Shown piece by piece: positions 1 to 7,368 of a stretch of DNA of 15,827 nt. Source of the stretch: an uncultured Collinsella sp. (lineage in GTDB: Bacteria > Actinomycetota > Coriobacteriia > Coriobacteriales > Coriobacteriaceae); the NCBI GenBank assembly GCA_900552155.1, contig URYU01000027.1, positions 1 to 15,827 on the forward strand. Direction: 5' to 3'. Made by a program: the position numbers and the translations under genes. The notes beneath the pieces were generated by a model, which did no database searches, was not told the DNA's origin, and saw nothing but the letters and a program-made list of their open reading frames with translations. Position 1 is the stretch's first letter. Every line of letters begins with the position of its first letter.

Positions 1-103
1 GCTTCCCGATCCAGCGCCACTCGGCGTGCAGGCGGTAGTCGCCGTACTGCTCGGCCGTGCGCAGGAACCCGAAAGGCTGTCCCGCCACGCGGATGCAGCC
101 GTC
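1..103 (-). other. DUF1080-like segment joined in frame to the truncated MATE gene
   Basis: On the minus strand, in the MATE frame, codons from about 103 down to 2 read DGCIRVAGQPFGFLRTAEQY followed by GDYRLHAEWRWIGK. This polar, beta-rich stretch resembles the start of DUF1080 (3-keto-disaccharide hydrolase / concanavalin-like glycan-binding) domains, which typically show a dG-hxVsG...hhRT...YgDahLhhEWRW pattern. It does not resemble a MATE transmembrane helix. The join falls at the shared DG (103-98). Seen directly: open frame and abrupt change of character. Inferred: a chimeric join, by real rearrangement or by assembly. The domain call is from memory of the family pattern. Confidence 0.55.
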
Positions 104-841
104 CTGCACGGCCACGGGCACGCCGATCTTAAGAATGCTGCCGAGCACCTCGGGCTGGGGACGCAGGTCGCTGCGCTTAACGTGGATGTTCGTACGGCGG
201 CTCTTGAGCCACACGAGCGCGAGCGCAACGCTGACCGTCTGGGCGGTCACCGTGCCGAGCGCCGCGCCCACGGGGCCGAGCCCCATGTGGCCGATAAACA
301 GAAAATCGAGCGCGATGTTAATGATGCACGCCACGCCGATCACGTACATGGGCGAGCGCGAATCGCCCAGCCCGCGAAAGATGGCCGAAAGAATGTTGTA
401 TGCGGCGATAAACGGAATGCCGACAAAGCAGATACGCAGGTAGGCGGCGGTTCCTTCGACTGCCTCGGCCGGCGTGCCAATGAGTGCCACAATCTGCGGA
501 CACAATGCAAGCAGGACAGCGGCCAGTACCACCGAGACGCCCATAAACAGCGTGATGGTATTGCCGATGGCGGTCTCGGCGCGATCGAAACGGCGCGAGC
601 CCGCGGCGTGACCGACGATGACCGTCGTTCCCATGGCCAGGCCCACGAGCGTCACGGTAATGATATAGAGCGTTTGCGCGCCATTGCCCACGGCGGTGAT
701 GCCGGCGGCGCCGCTAAACTGCCCCATCATGTACAGGTCGGCCATGCCGTAGAGCATCTGCAAAAAGTACGAGAGCATATAAGGCAGGGCAAAGACCGCG
801 ATGGTCTTAAGGACATTGCCACGTGTGAGGTCGTGTTCCAT
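1..841 (-). CDS. MATE-family multidrug efflux transporter, N-terminal part (partial, runs off the left edge)
   Basis: The frame opens at ATG 841-839 and stays open to the window edge. The first ~247 residues read as a MATE (NorM/DinF-type) Na+- or H+-coupled exporter of the inner membrane. It starts MEHDLTRGNVLKTIAVFALP, then shows alternating hydrophobic helices (LQMLYGMADLYMMGQFSG, TLVGLAMGTTVIVGHAAGS, IPFIAAYNILSAIFRGLGDS, GVACIINIALDFLFIGHMG) and the MATE-style turn SILKIGVPVAVQDG. Family members are about 450 residues, so only about half is present. After VQDG (codons at 109-98) the frame continues but no longer looks like MATE, since the expected hydrophobic helix is missing; see the separate entry for 1-103. 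A MerR-type promoter lies just upstream at 882-912. The gene is divergent from the ABC exporter genes. MATE identity is confident; substrate is unknown. Confidence 0.88.
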   Translation of the reverse strand, partial: MEHDLTRGNVLKTIAVFALPYMLSYFLQMLYGMADLYMMGQFSGAAGITAVGNGAQTLYIITVTLVGLAMGTTVIVGHAAGSRRFDRAETAIGNTITLFMGVSVVLAAVLLALCPQIVALIGTPAEAVEGTAAYLRICFVGIPFIAAYNILSAIFRGLGDSRSPMYVIGVACIINIALDFLFIGHMGLGPVGAALGTVTAQTVSVALALVWLKSRRTNIHVKRSDLRPQPEVLGSILKIGVPVAVQDGCIRVAGQPFGFLRTAEQYGDYRLHAEWRWIGK

Positions 842-881
842 GGGCGGGGCTTTCTGGCTGGGTTTGTTTACGTACCAGTGT

Positions 882-912
882 AGTGAAAACCCTACAACGA
901 TTGTAGAGTCAA
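882..912 (-). promoter_or_regulatory. MerR-type promoter/operator for the MATE gene
   Basis: Read on the minus strand: a -35 box TTGACT (912-907), then a 19-bp spacer, then a -10-like box TTCACT (887-882). The spacer holds a perfect inverted repeat, CTACAA-TCG-TTGTAG (906-892). An over-long 19-bp spacer filled by a dyad right after TTGACT is the classic arrangement of MerR-family activated promoters, where the regulator untwists the spacer. The start codon is 41 bp downstream. No MerR gene is visible in the window. Confidence 0.6.
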
Positions 913-1030
913 GGTTTGTGATGACGCCGGAGCGAAAAAGTCTCGCGCACCATTATTCCGAGTGAATATGGACACACATCACGAGACCTCGCCGCCGGCG
1001 CTAACCTTGCAGAAAACGATTTCGGAATAC

Positions 1031-1060
1031 TTGACACCATTATTCGGCGCGCAATAATAC
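1031..1060 (+). promoter_or_regulatory. Promoter of the ABC exporter operon with an overlapping dyad
   Basis: A perfect -35 box TTGACA (1031-1036) is followed by either AATAAT (1053-1058, 16-bp spacer) or TAATAC (1055-1060, 18-bp spacer). The same stretch contains an interrupted palindrome, ATTATT (1039-1044) with AATAAT (1053-1058), lying between and over the boxes. That is where a repressor dyad would sit. The element CACCATTATTC at 1035-1045 is also present at 948-958, 87 bp upstream. The start codon is about 40 bp downstream of the -10. Confidence 0.55.
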
Positions 1061-1099
1061 GTGCGTTTGCGAACAACGTTTGATGGGGGTTGAACCTGC

Positions 1100-2929
1100 G
1101 TGCGCAATCTCAAAATACTGTTTTCCTATCTAGGGGCATACCGTCGCGATGCCATCCTCGGCGTGTTCTTTGTGTCGGTCGAGACGGTGCTCGAACTGTT
1201 TATCCCGGTCATCATGGCCAACATCATCGATGTGGGCGTGCCTGCGGGTGATATCAACTACATGCTTCTGCAGGGCGCGTACATGTTGGTGTGCGCTGCG
1301 CTTTCGCTGGTACTGGGCTTGGGTTATGCCCGCACGTCCGCCCGCGTTGCCTCGGGCCTAGGCGCTAACCTGCGCGAGGCCGAGTACAAAAAGATTCAGA
1401 CGCTCGCTTTTGGTAACCTGGACAACTACGACGCCAGCTCGCTCGTCACCCGCATGACCACGGACATCACCGTTATCCAAAATGCTGTGGGCAACGGCTT
1501 TCGCCCTATGGTGCGCGGCCCGGTGACGCTTATCGTCGGCCTTATCTACGCGCTGATGCTGTCGCGCCCGCTCGCCACCGTCTTTGCGATCATCTTGCCC
1601 GTGCTGGCAATCGTGCTGGGCGTCATCACCTATCGCGTGAGCCCGCTCTACCGCCAACTCCAGACCTCGATGGACCACCTCAACGGCGTGGTACAGGAAG
1701 ACCTCACCGCCGTGCGTGCCGTCAAGGCCTACGTTCGTACCGAGCACGAGGAGGCCAAGTTCGACACCGTCAATACCGAGCTCGCGCGCACTGCGACAAA
1801 GACCTTTGGCAGCGCGGTGCTCAACCTGCCGGTGTTTCAGCTGTCGATGTACGTGGCTGCGCTCTCCATCCTGTGGATTGGCGGCCGCATGATTCTCGCC
1901 GGCAAGCTGGGCGTGGGCTCGCTCACGGGCTTTATGAGCTACGTGCTGCTGATCATGAATTCGCTCATGATGATTTCCAACGTGTTTTTGCTGCTCACGC
2001 GCGCTCTTACGAGTGTGGGCCGTATCGCCGAGGTGCTCGATGAGGAGCCCTTTATCGCCAACCCCGCGGGAGACCTCGCGATTGCGGCGCCAGCGGACGG
2101 CAGTATCGAGTTTCGCGACGTTTCCTTTAAATACCGCGCGGATGCAGCCGAGGATGTGCTCGAGCATATCGACCTTCGCATCGAGAGCGGCTCGACGGTG
2201 GGCATCCTCGGCGGCACGGGCTCGGGCAAGAGCTCACTTGTGCAGCTGATTGCGCGCCTGTACGACGCTACCGAAGGCGCCGTGCTTGTGGGCGGACACG
2301 ACGTGCGCGACTACGACCTCGCCGCCTTGCGCGACGCTGTGGGCATTGTGCTGCAAAAGAATGTGCTGTTTACGGGTACCGTGCGCGAGAACCTGCAGTG
2401 GGGCAATCCGCAGGCGTCGGACGATGAGCTCCTCGCGGCTTGCCGCGCGGCGTGCGTGGACGAGTTCCTTGATCGCATCGGCGGGCTGGACGGCGAGTTG
2501 GGCCAAGGCGGCGCCGGTGTCTCGGGTGGCCAGAAGCAACGCCTGTGCATCGCGCGCACGCTGCTCAAGCATCCGCGCGTGCTCATTTTTGATGACTCCA
2601 CCAGCGCGGTCGATATGGCGACCGACGCTAAGATTCGCGAGCACATCGCCCGGATTTCCGATACGACCGTGCTCATCATCGCCCAGCGCATCGCGAGTGT
2701 CATGGATGCCGATCGCATTGTGGTATTGGACGACGGTCGTGTCCACGGCGTGGGCACGCACGAGGAACTGCTAGCGGGCGACAACATATACCAGGAGATT
2801 TATGCCTCGCAGATGGAGTTTGCGAGGAACGCGGACGCCGGCGACGGCAGCGACGATGGTTGCGCGAATGATCCGTCTTCCTCCGTCCCCAGCGAATCGC
2901 CCTTGGAAGGGGGTGAGCGCCATGCCTAA
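1100..2929 (+). CDS. ABC exporter half-transporter, degenerate-site subunit of a heterodimer
   Basis: 609 residues: an N-terminal six-helix type IV exporter membrane domain (about 1-300) and a C-terminal ATPase. Walker A GGTGSGKSS begins near residue 371, the signature VSGGQ is near 474, and Walker B is LIFDDSTSAVD. The residue after the Walker B aspartate is Asp499 instead of the catalytic Glu, and the H-loop has Gln529 (IIAQRIASV) instead of His. Both are hallmarks of the non-hydrolysing site in heterodimeric exporters such as TM287/288 and BmrC/BmrD. The start is GTG 1100, with GGGGG (1085-1089) as ribosome-binding site; this choice includes the usual first helix. It overlaps the next ABC gene by 8 bp, so the two are co-translated. 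Likely substrates are drugs or peptides/lipids, not resolvable from sequence. Family call is very sure. Confidence 0.93.
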   Translation: MRNLKILFSYLGAYRRDAILGVFFVSVETVLELFIPVIMANIIDVGVPAGDINYMLLQGAYMLVCAALSLVLGLGYARTSARVASGLGANLREAEYKKIQTLAFGNLDNYDASSLVTRMTTDITVIQNAVGNGFRPMVRGPVTLIVGLIYALMLSRPLATVFAIILPVLAIVLGVITYRVSPLYRQLQTSMDHLNGVVQEDLTAVRAVKAYVRTEHEEAKFDTVNTELARTATKTFGSAVLNLPVFQLSMYVAALSILWIGGRMILAGKLGVGSLTGFMSYVLLIMNSLMMISNVFLLLTRALTSVGRIAEVLDEEPFIANPAGDLAIAAPADGSIEFRDVSFKYRADAAEDVLEHIDLRIESGSTVGILGGTGSGKSSLVQLIARLYDATEGAVLVGGHDVRDYDLAALRDAVGIVLQKNVLFTGTVRENLQWGNPQASDDELLAACRAACVDEFLDRIGGLDGELGQGGAGVSGGQKQRLCIARTLLKHPRVLIFDDSTSAVDMATDAKIREHIARISDTTVLIIAQRIASVMDADRIVVLDDGRVHGVGTHEELLAGDNIYQEIYASQMEFARNADAGDGSDDGCANDPSSSVPSESPLEGGERHA

Positions 2930-4820
2930 GACCGCAGCCCAAGCACGCCCGGCCGACCTCAAGCGCACGGTGCGCCGCTTGCTCTCCTACATGGGGCATG
3001 CCAAGTTCTCGTTGCTCGCGGTGGGTGTGCTCGCCTCCGTCGCCGCCATCGCGAGCCTCGCCGGCACCTACATGGTGCGCCCCATCGTTAACGGTTTGGC
3101 CACGGGCGGGGAGGAACTGCTCGCCAAGCAGGGCATCCTGACGGCGAGCATCTACGCCGCGGGCGTGCTCTCGGCCCTGGGCTACTCACAGATCATGGTG
3201 CGCGCGGCCCAACGCGTGGTGTCCGATATTCGCCGCGACCTGTTCGCGCACATCCAGACGCTGCCGCTCAGTTATTTTGACAGCACGCGCTCGGGCGACA
3301 TCATGAGCTTTTTCACCAACGACGTCGACACCGTCTCCGAGGCGCTCAACAACAGCTTTGCCAACGTGATTCAGGCCGCCATTCAGGTTGTGGGCACCAC
3401 GGCCATGCTCATCATCCTTAACTGGCAGCTCACGATTATCACGCTCGTGTGCGATGCGGCCATTGTGCTGTATGCGCGCTACTCGGGCGCGCGCTCTAAG
3501 CGCTTCTTTGCCGCCCAGCAGGCATCGCTTGGCGACCTGGACGGATATATCGAAGAGATGGTCTCGGGCCAAAAGGTCATCAAGGTCTTTAACCGCGAGG
3601 CAGCGAATGTCGCCGGCTTCACCTGCCACAACGACGAGCTTCGCCGCACCGGCACCGCAGCCGTGAGCTATGCCAACTCCATGGTGCCCATGACCGTCGT
3701 GATTGGCTACGTCAACTATGCCATCGTCGCCGTGGCGGGCGGCATGCTCTGCATCAAGGGGCTCGCCGACGTAGGTGCGCTCGCAAGCTACCTGGTCTTC
3801 GTGCGCCAGGCGGCCATGCCCATCAACCAGTTTACGCAGCTCGGCAACTTCTTGCTCAACGCGTTGGCCGGTGCCGAGCGCCTGTTTGCGGCTATGGACC
3901 TTGAGCCCGAGGTGGACGAGGGCTGCGTGGAGCTGGTGCAGACGGGCGATGCCGCGTGGGCGTGGAAAATTCCCGAGGGCCAGGGCGTGGGCGTCTACGG
4001 GCACCTGCATGGCGTGGCAGCCGTTGATGAGTCGGGCCGCGCGGTGGCCGCCGACGGCACCGAGCTCACGTGCGGCTTGGTCCCGCTTGCCGGCGACGTG
4101 TGCTTCCATGCCGTGGACTTTTCCTACGTGCCGGGCGCCCGCGTGCTCACGGACCTTAACCTCTTTGCCAAGCCGGTGCAAAAGATCGCGTTTGTGGGCT
4201 CCACGGGTGCCGGCAAGACGACCATCACCAACCTCATCAACCGCTTCTACGAGGTCGATGACGGCGAGATCACGTACGACGGCATCGACGTCAAGCACAT
4301 TGCCAAGACCAGCCTGCGCGGGTCGCTCGGCATTGTGCTGCAGGACACGCACCTGTTTAGCGGCACCATTGCGCAGAACATCCGCTTTGGCAAGCTCGAC
4401 GCGACCGACGAGGAAGTGCGCGCCGCTGCCGAGGCCGCCTGCGCGGATTCGTTTATCCGCCGCCTGCCGCGGGGCTACGACACACCGGTCACGGCCGACG
4501 GCGCCAACCTGTCGCAGGGTCAGCGTCAGCTGCTCGCCATCGCGCGCGTGGCCGTCGCCGATCCGCCGGTGCTCATCCTGGACGAGGCCACGAGCTCCAT
4601 CGACACGCGTACCGAAAAGCTCATCGAGCGCGGTATGGACCGCATCATGCGCGGTCGCACCACGTTTATGATCGCGCACCGCCTGTCCACTGTCCGCGAC
4701 GCCGACGCCATCATGGTCCTCGAACACGGCCGCATCATCGAGCGCGGCACGCACGAAGAGCTGCTCGCCCAGCACGGCGAGTACTGGCAGCTGGCGCATG
4801 GCTTAAAAGAGCTGGATTAA
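2922..4820 (+). CDS. ABC exporter half-transporter, catalytic-site subunit of a heterodimer
   Basis: 632 residues, starting at ATG 2922 (MPKTAAQARPADLKRT) behind a strong GGAAGGGGGTGAG ribosome-binding site inside the end of the upstream gene; an in-frame ATG at 2802 is rejected. Membrane domain about 20-330; ATPase domain with Walker A GSTGAGKTT (426-434), signature LSQGQ (530-534), Walker B LILDEATSSID with Asp554/Glu555, and H-loop His586 (MIAHRLSTV). Glu and His are canonical, while the signature has Gln for the first Gly. That is the expected partner pattern: this subunit supplies the catalytic Walker motifs and lends its variant signature to the degenerate site of the upstream subunit. 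A ~50-residue segment (WAWKIPEG to LVPLAGDV) between the last helix and the ATPase makes the linker longer than usual. Confidence 0.93.
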   Translation: MPKTAAQARPADLKRTVRRLLSYMGHAKFSLLAVGVLASVAAIASLAGTYMVRPIVNGLATGGEELLAKQGILTASIYAAGVLSALGYSQIMVRAAQRVVSDIRRDLFAHIQTLPLSYFDSTRSGDIMSFFTNDVDTVSEALNNSFANVIQAAIQVVGTTAMLIILNWQLTIITLVCDAAIVLYARYSGARSKRFFAAQQASLGDLDGYIEEMVSGQKVIKVFNREAANVAGFTCHNDELRRTGTAAVSYANSMVPMTVVIGYVNYAIVAVAGGMLCIKGLADVGALASYLVFVRQAAMPINQFTQLGNFLLNALAGAERLFAAMDLEPEVDEGCVELVQTGDAAWAWKIPEGQGVGVYGHLHGVAAVDESGRAVAADGTELTCGLVPLAGDVCFHAVDFSYVPGARVLTDLNLFAKPVQKIAFVGSTGAGKTTITNLINRFYEVDDGEITYDGIDVKHIAKTSLRGSLGIVLQDTHLFSGTIAQNIRFGKLDATDEEVRAAAEAACADSFIRRLPRGYDTPVTADGANLSQGQRQLLAIARVAVADPPVLILDEATSSIDTRTEKLIERGMDRIMRGRTTFMIAHRLSTVRDADAIMVLEHGRIIERGTHEELLAQHGEYWQLAHGLKELD

Positions 4821-4869
4821 CCCGTTCGAGCGCGATACTTTGACCCCTCCGTGCCCCTCACCTCGCCTC

Positions 4870-4934
4870 AAACCATCACAACATTCGACGTTTTTTGCCA
4901 AAATCGGGAAAAGCATCGAATGTTGTGATGGTTT
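4870..4934. repeat. 65-bp palindromic repeat, family A copy 1
   Basis: Perfect 19-bp arms AAACCATCACAACATTCGA (4870-4888) and TCGAATGTTGTGATGGTTT (4916-4934). The interior can pair further (G21-C45 through U27-G39 of the unit), giving a near-continuous hairpin. It is followed by TT, so five T end the 3' arm and the unit could terminate the ABC operon, whose stop is 49 bp upstream. The unit is identical over all 65 bases to 6112-6176. Confidence 0.9.
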
Positions 4935-5035
4935 TTCTGCCACTCGACCGGGTGGAATCGCTTTCTTGCGCACGAAGGTGTGCGGACCCGTGGGCAGGGG
5001 AATAAGGTTGGTTATCCGACTCCATTGGAGGGCTC

Positions 5036-6073
5036 ATGGACCTGCCGATCGTCCTGTCCCATAAGACTGCCTGGCTGTACCACAACGTGGCGCGCCCGTC
5101 CGAGCCGCTCTCGCGAGCAAGCAGCCTATACGATGAGGACTCGCTTGCCAACGAGGCGGAGCCGACCGCGAGCCTGCCCAAATTGGGGCTAGATGCCAAG
5201 GGGCTGAGGGCTTCAACGGCGGTTGTGATCGTTACCGACTATCTGGTTTCGCTCGGTATTCCACGAGAAGAGCTCGATCATATCGACACGCTCGTCAACT
5301 TCGATTTTGAGCGCTCGACGCCGGCTGGATTTAGGTGCCACGTGTTTGGAGCGCCGGTACCTCCAGGCCATCTTATCGAGGTGGCGGAGGGCCTTCTGGT
5401 GGTTGATGAGGTCATGTGCTTTGTCCAAGCGGGTTCGTGGATGAGTGAGCCCGAGCAGCTGGAATATGGCTACGAAATCTGTGCCCGATACCATTTGAAT
5501 CATCTGTCGACAGGCGATTATATCGAGATGGGGCAGAGGTATACCGTTGCCGACTTGATTGCCTATTGCAATGAGAACCGATCTCGTCAGGGGGCTATAC
5601 GCGCGGCCGCCGTGCTCAAGCGCGTGCACGATGGCGCGCGGTCGCCCATGGAGACGGCCACCGCAATCATGGTCGTAGCAAAACGTTCCCAGGGAGGGCT
5701 GGGATACGCCAAGATCGAGCTCAACCATCGGGTCGATGTTCCCAGCGAGTTCAAATATCTCGCTAAGTCCGGGTATTTCGAGATCGACGTATATGCGTCT
5801 GCGAGCGGTACGGGGATTGAATACAACGGCTCGGACCATCTTGATAAACAGCGCAGCGCGTCGGATGCGGAGCGTATGACCGTGCTGAGCGCGCTGGGCT
5901 TTAGGATGATCGTCCTCACCGGGACTCAGTTTGCCCACCAGCTGCAATTGCACCGGGCGATGAACGCCATTGCGCTCGCCATGGGCCTTAAGTGCGACCG
6001 AAGCGAGGTGTTCCAGAAACGTCAGAACGACCTGCGAGAATTCGTGATTCGACACTGGGACGGCGGCCTTTAG
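5036..6073 (+). CDS. Uncharacterised protein with DUF559/PD-(D/E)XK nuclease-like C-terminus
   Basis: 345 residues; start ATG 5036 behind GGAGGG (5026-5031). No signal peptide or membrane helix, so probably cytoplasmic. The N-terminal ~190 residues are not recognised. From about residue 203 the layout follows DUF559-type endonuclease-like proteins: SPMETA with Glu206, then the GGLGYAKIELN turn, then FEIDVYA with Asp251, then GIEYNGSDH with Glu262 and His268, then a charged helix (KQRSASDAERM) and LGFRMIVLTGTQ. The Glu...Asp...Glu spacing would suit a PD-(D/E)XK metal site, but the usual acidic residue of EYDG is Asn264, so activity is uncertain. The gene stands alone between two identical 65-bp palindromes with no toxin, antitoxin or methylase partner visible. 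It may be a defence or DNA-repair nuclease, or an inactive relative acting as a DNA-binding regulator. Confidence 0.8.
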   Translation: MDLPIVLSHKTAWLYHNVARPSEPLSRASSLYDEDSLANEAEPTASLPKLGLDAKGLRASTAVVIVTDYLVSLGIPREELDHIDTLVNFDFERSTPAGFRCHVFGAPVPPGHLIEVAEGLLVVDEVMCFVQAGSWMSEPEQLEYGYEICARYHLNHLSTGDYIEMGQRYTVADLIAYCNENRSRQGAIRAAAVLKRVHDGARSPMETATAIMVVAKRSQGGLGYAKIELNHRVDVPSEFKYLAKSGYFEIDVYASASGTGIEYNGSDHLDKQRSASDAERMTVLSALGFRMIVLTGTQFAHQLQLHRAMNAIALAMGLKCDRSEVFQKRQNDLREFVIRHWDGGL

Positions 6074-6111
6074 GGGCGCTTTGGTCCTTCTGCGGGGTGC
6101 CGTGGGCAGGC

Positions 6112-6176
6112 AAACCATCACAACATTCGACGTTTTTTGCCAAAATCGGGAAAAGCATCGAATGTTGTGATGGTTT
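6112..6176. repeat. 65-bp palindromic repeat, family A copy 2
   Basis: Identical to the unit at 4870-4934 over 65/65 bases and in the same orientation, 38 bp after the stop of the nuclease-like gene. The 3' arm is followed by GTAT and not by T residues, so its value as an intrinsic terminator is weaker than that of copy 1. Together the two copies bracket the gene at 5036-6073. Confidence 0.9.
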
Positions 6177-6240
6177 GTATGCTGAGGATGGGCTTGGAAA
6201 GCCGGTCTTGCTCAAAGCGACCTGTCCTGTCGTACGGGTG

Positions 6241-6268
6241 TCGGCATGATTCTCTCGTGGGGTATTAT
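6241..6268 (+). promoter_or_regulatory. Candidate promoter for moaA
   Basis: TCGGCA (6241-6246, four of six to TTGACA), a 16-bp spacer, then TATTAT (6263-6268, five of six to TATAAT). The expected start of transcription near 6275 gives a short leader of about 35 bases to the GTG at 6309. That leader is too short for a molybdenum cofactor riboswitch. Confidence 0.4.
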
Positions 6269-6308
6269 GTTTTCCGAAGAATAAAACGCCGCGTGAGGGG
6301 AGGGCTGC

Positions 6309-7364
6309 GTGGACGGGCACGTGCAACACGACGGCTTTGGCCGCGATATCAACTACCTGCGCATTGCCGTTACCGACAAGTGTAATTTCCGCTGCATCTA
6401 TTGCATGCCGGCCGATGGCGTGGCGCCCCGCGCGCACGATGAGCTACTCAGTGCCGAGGAAATCGCCCGCTTTGTGCGCTTGGTGGCGGGGGAGGGCATT
6501 CGCCGCGTGCGCCTGACGGGCGGCGAGCCGCTGGTCAGCCGCCGTATTATCCCGCTCATTCGCGACATCCGCGCGATTCCGCAGATCGAGGATATCTCGC
6601 TCACCACCAACGGCGCCCTGCTGCCCAAGCTGGCGCCGCAGCTCAAAGACGCCGGGCTTAACCGCGTCAACATCTCGCTCGACACACTCGATCCTACGCT
6701 CTTTGGAAAGATCACGCGTCTGGGTCGGCTCGAGCAGACCATGGCGGGCATCGACGCGGCACTGGCTTGGGGCTTTGAGCCCGTTAAGGTCAACTGCGTT
6801 GTGGTGCGCCGGCTCAACCAGGATGTGGCGGCCCTCGCGCGGCTCACACTCGATCGCCCCATCCACCTGCGCTTTATCGAATACATGCCTATCGGCGACG
6901 ATCACACGAGCTCGCATTGTGCCGTAGACCCTCACGCGCCCACACTCAATCCCGAGCTGTGGGACGCGAGCGATACCGTGCCGAGTGACGAGCTGCGGGC
7001 GCGCATCAATGCCGGGGCCATCGCGACGGGACTGGGCGAGCTCGAGCCGCTCGACATCAACGACGCTCCTGCCGGCGCGGGCCCTGCGCGCTATTGGCAC
7101 TTTCCGGGCGCGGCGGGAACGGTCGGCTTTATCAGCGCTATGTCCAACCATTTTTGTGTGAATTGCAACCGTCTGCGCCTGACGGCCGATGGCAACGTGC
7201 GTCCGTGCCTGTTCAGCGATGCCGAGTATTCGGTGCGCGACGCCCTGCGCCGTGGTGATGATATGCAGGTACTTTCGATTTGGCGCGATGCCGTGGCCCA
7301 CAAACCGCAGGAACACGCGATAATTGAGGGCACGCAACGATTTATGTCCCAAATCGGAGGATGA
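6309..7364 (+). CDS. moaA: GTP 3',8-cyclase MoaA (molybdenum cofactor biosynthesis)
   Basis: 351 residues. It is a radical SAM enzyme that, with MoaC, converts GTP to cyclic pyranopterin monophosphate, the first step of molybdenum cofactor synthesis. The radical SAM cluster motif is CNFRCIYC (Cys25, Cys29, Cys32), followed by the SAM-binding TGGEPL. The second, GTP-binding cluster is visible as FCVNCNRLRLTADGNVRPCL near residues 285-305. The protein ends in the Gly-Gly tail (SQIGG) that MoaA needs for activity. Start is GTG 6309 with GAGGGGAGGG just upstream. A ~30-residue insertion (DDHTSSHCAVDPHAP...) lies after YMPIG. The stop overlaps the ribosome-binding site of the downstream moaC-mobB gene, so the two are one operon. 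Confidence 0.96.
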   Translation: MDGHVQHDGFGRDINYLRIAVTDKCNFRCIYCMPADGVAPRAHDELLSAEEIARFVRLVAGEGIRRVRLTGGEPLVSRRIIPLIRDIRAIPQIEDISLTTNGALLPKLAPQLKDAGLNRVNISLDTLDPTLFGKITRLGRLEQTMAGIDAALAWGFEPVKVNCVVVRRLNQDVAALARLTLDRPIHLRFIEYMPIGDDHTSSHCAVDPHAPTLNPELWDASDTVPSDELRARINAGAIATGLGELEPLDINDAPAGAGPARYWHFPGAAGTVGFISAMSNHFCVNCNRLRLTADGNVRPCLFSDAEYSVRDALRRGDDMQVLSIWRDAVAHKPQEHAIIEGTQRFMSQIGG

Positions 7365-7368
7365 TCAT

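Noticed and set aside
26-883. Long + strand open frame opposite the MATE gene
   Set aside because: It is rich in His/Arg/Asp without any domain pattern and is the antisense of a convincing transporter; typical of G/C-rich coding DNA.
2802-2921. Earlier in-frame ATG as start of the second ABC gene
   Set aside because: It would give a 40-residue Arg/Pro-rich extension overlapping the upstream ATPase; ATG 2922 has a strong ribosome-binding site and the usual N-terminus.
3186-4799. 537-codon open frame on the minus strand opposite the second ABC gene
   Set aside because: The + strand has all ABC motifs in this stretch; the antisense product is low-complexity His/Ala/Arg with no recognisable family.
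6177-6308. Molybdenum cofactor riboswitch upstream of moaA
   Set aside because: The predicted leader is only about 35 bases and no long conserved-looking fold is present.
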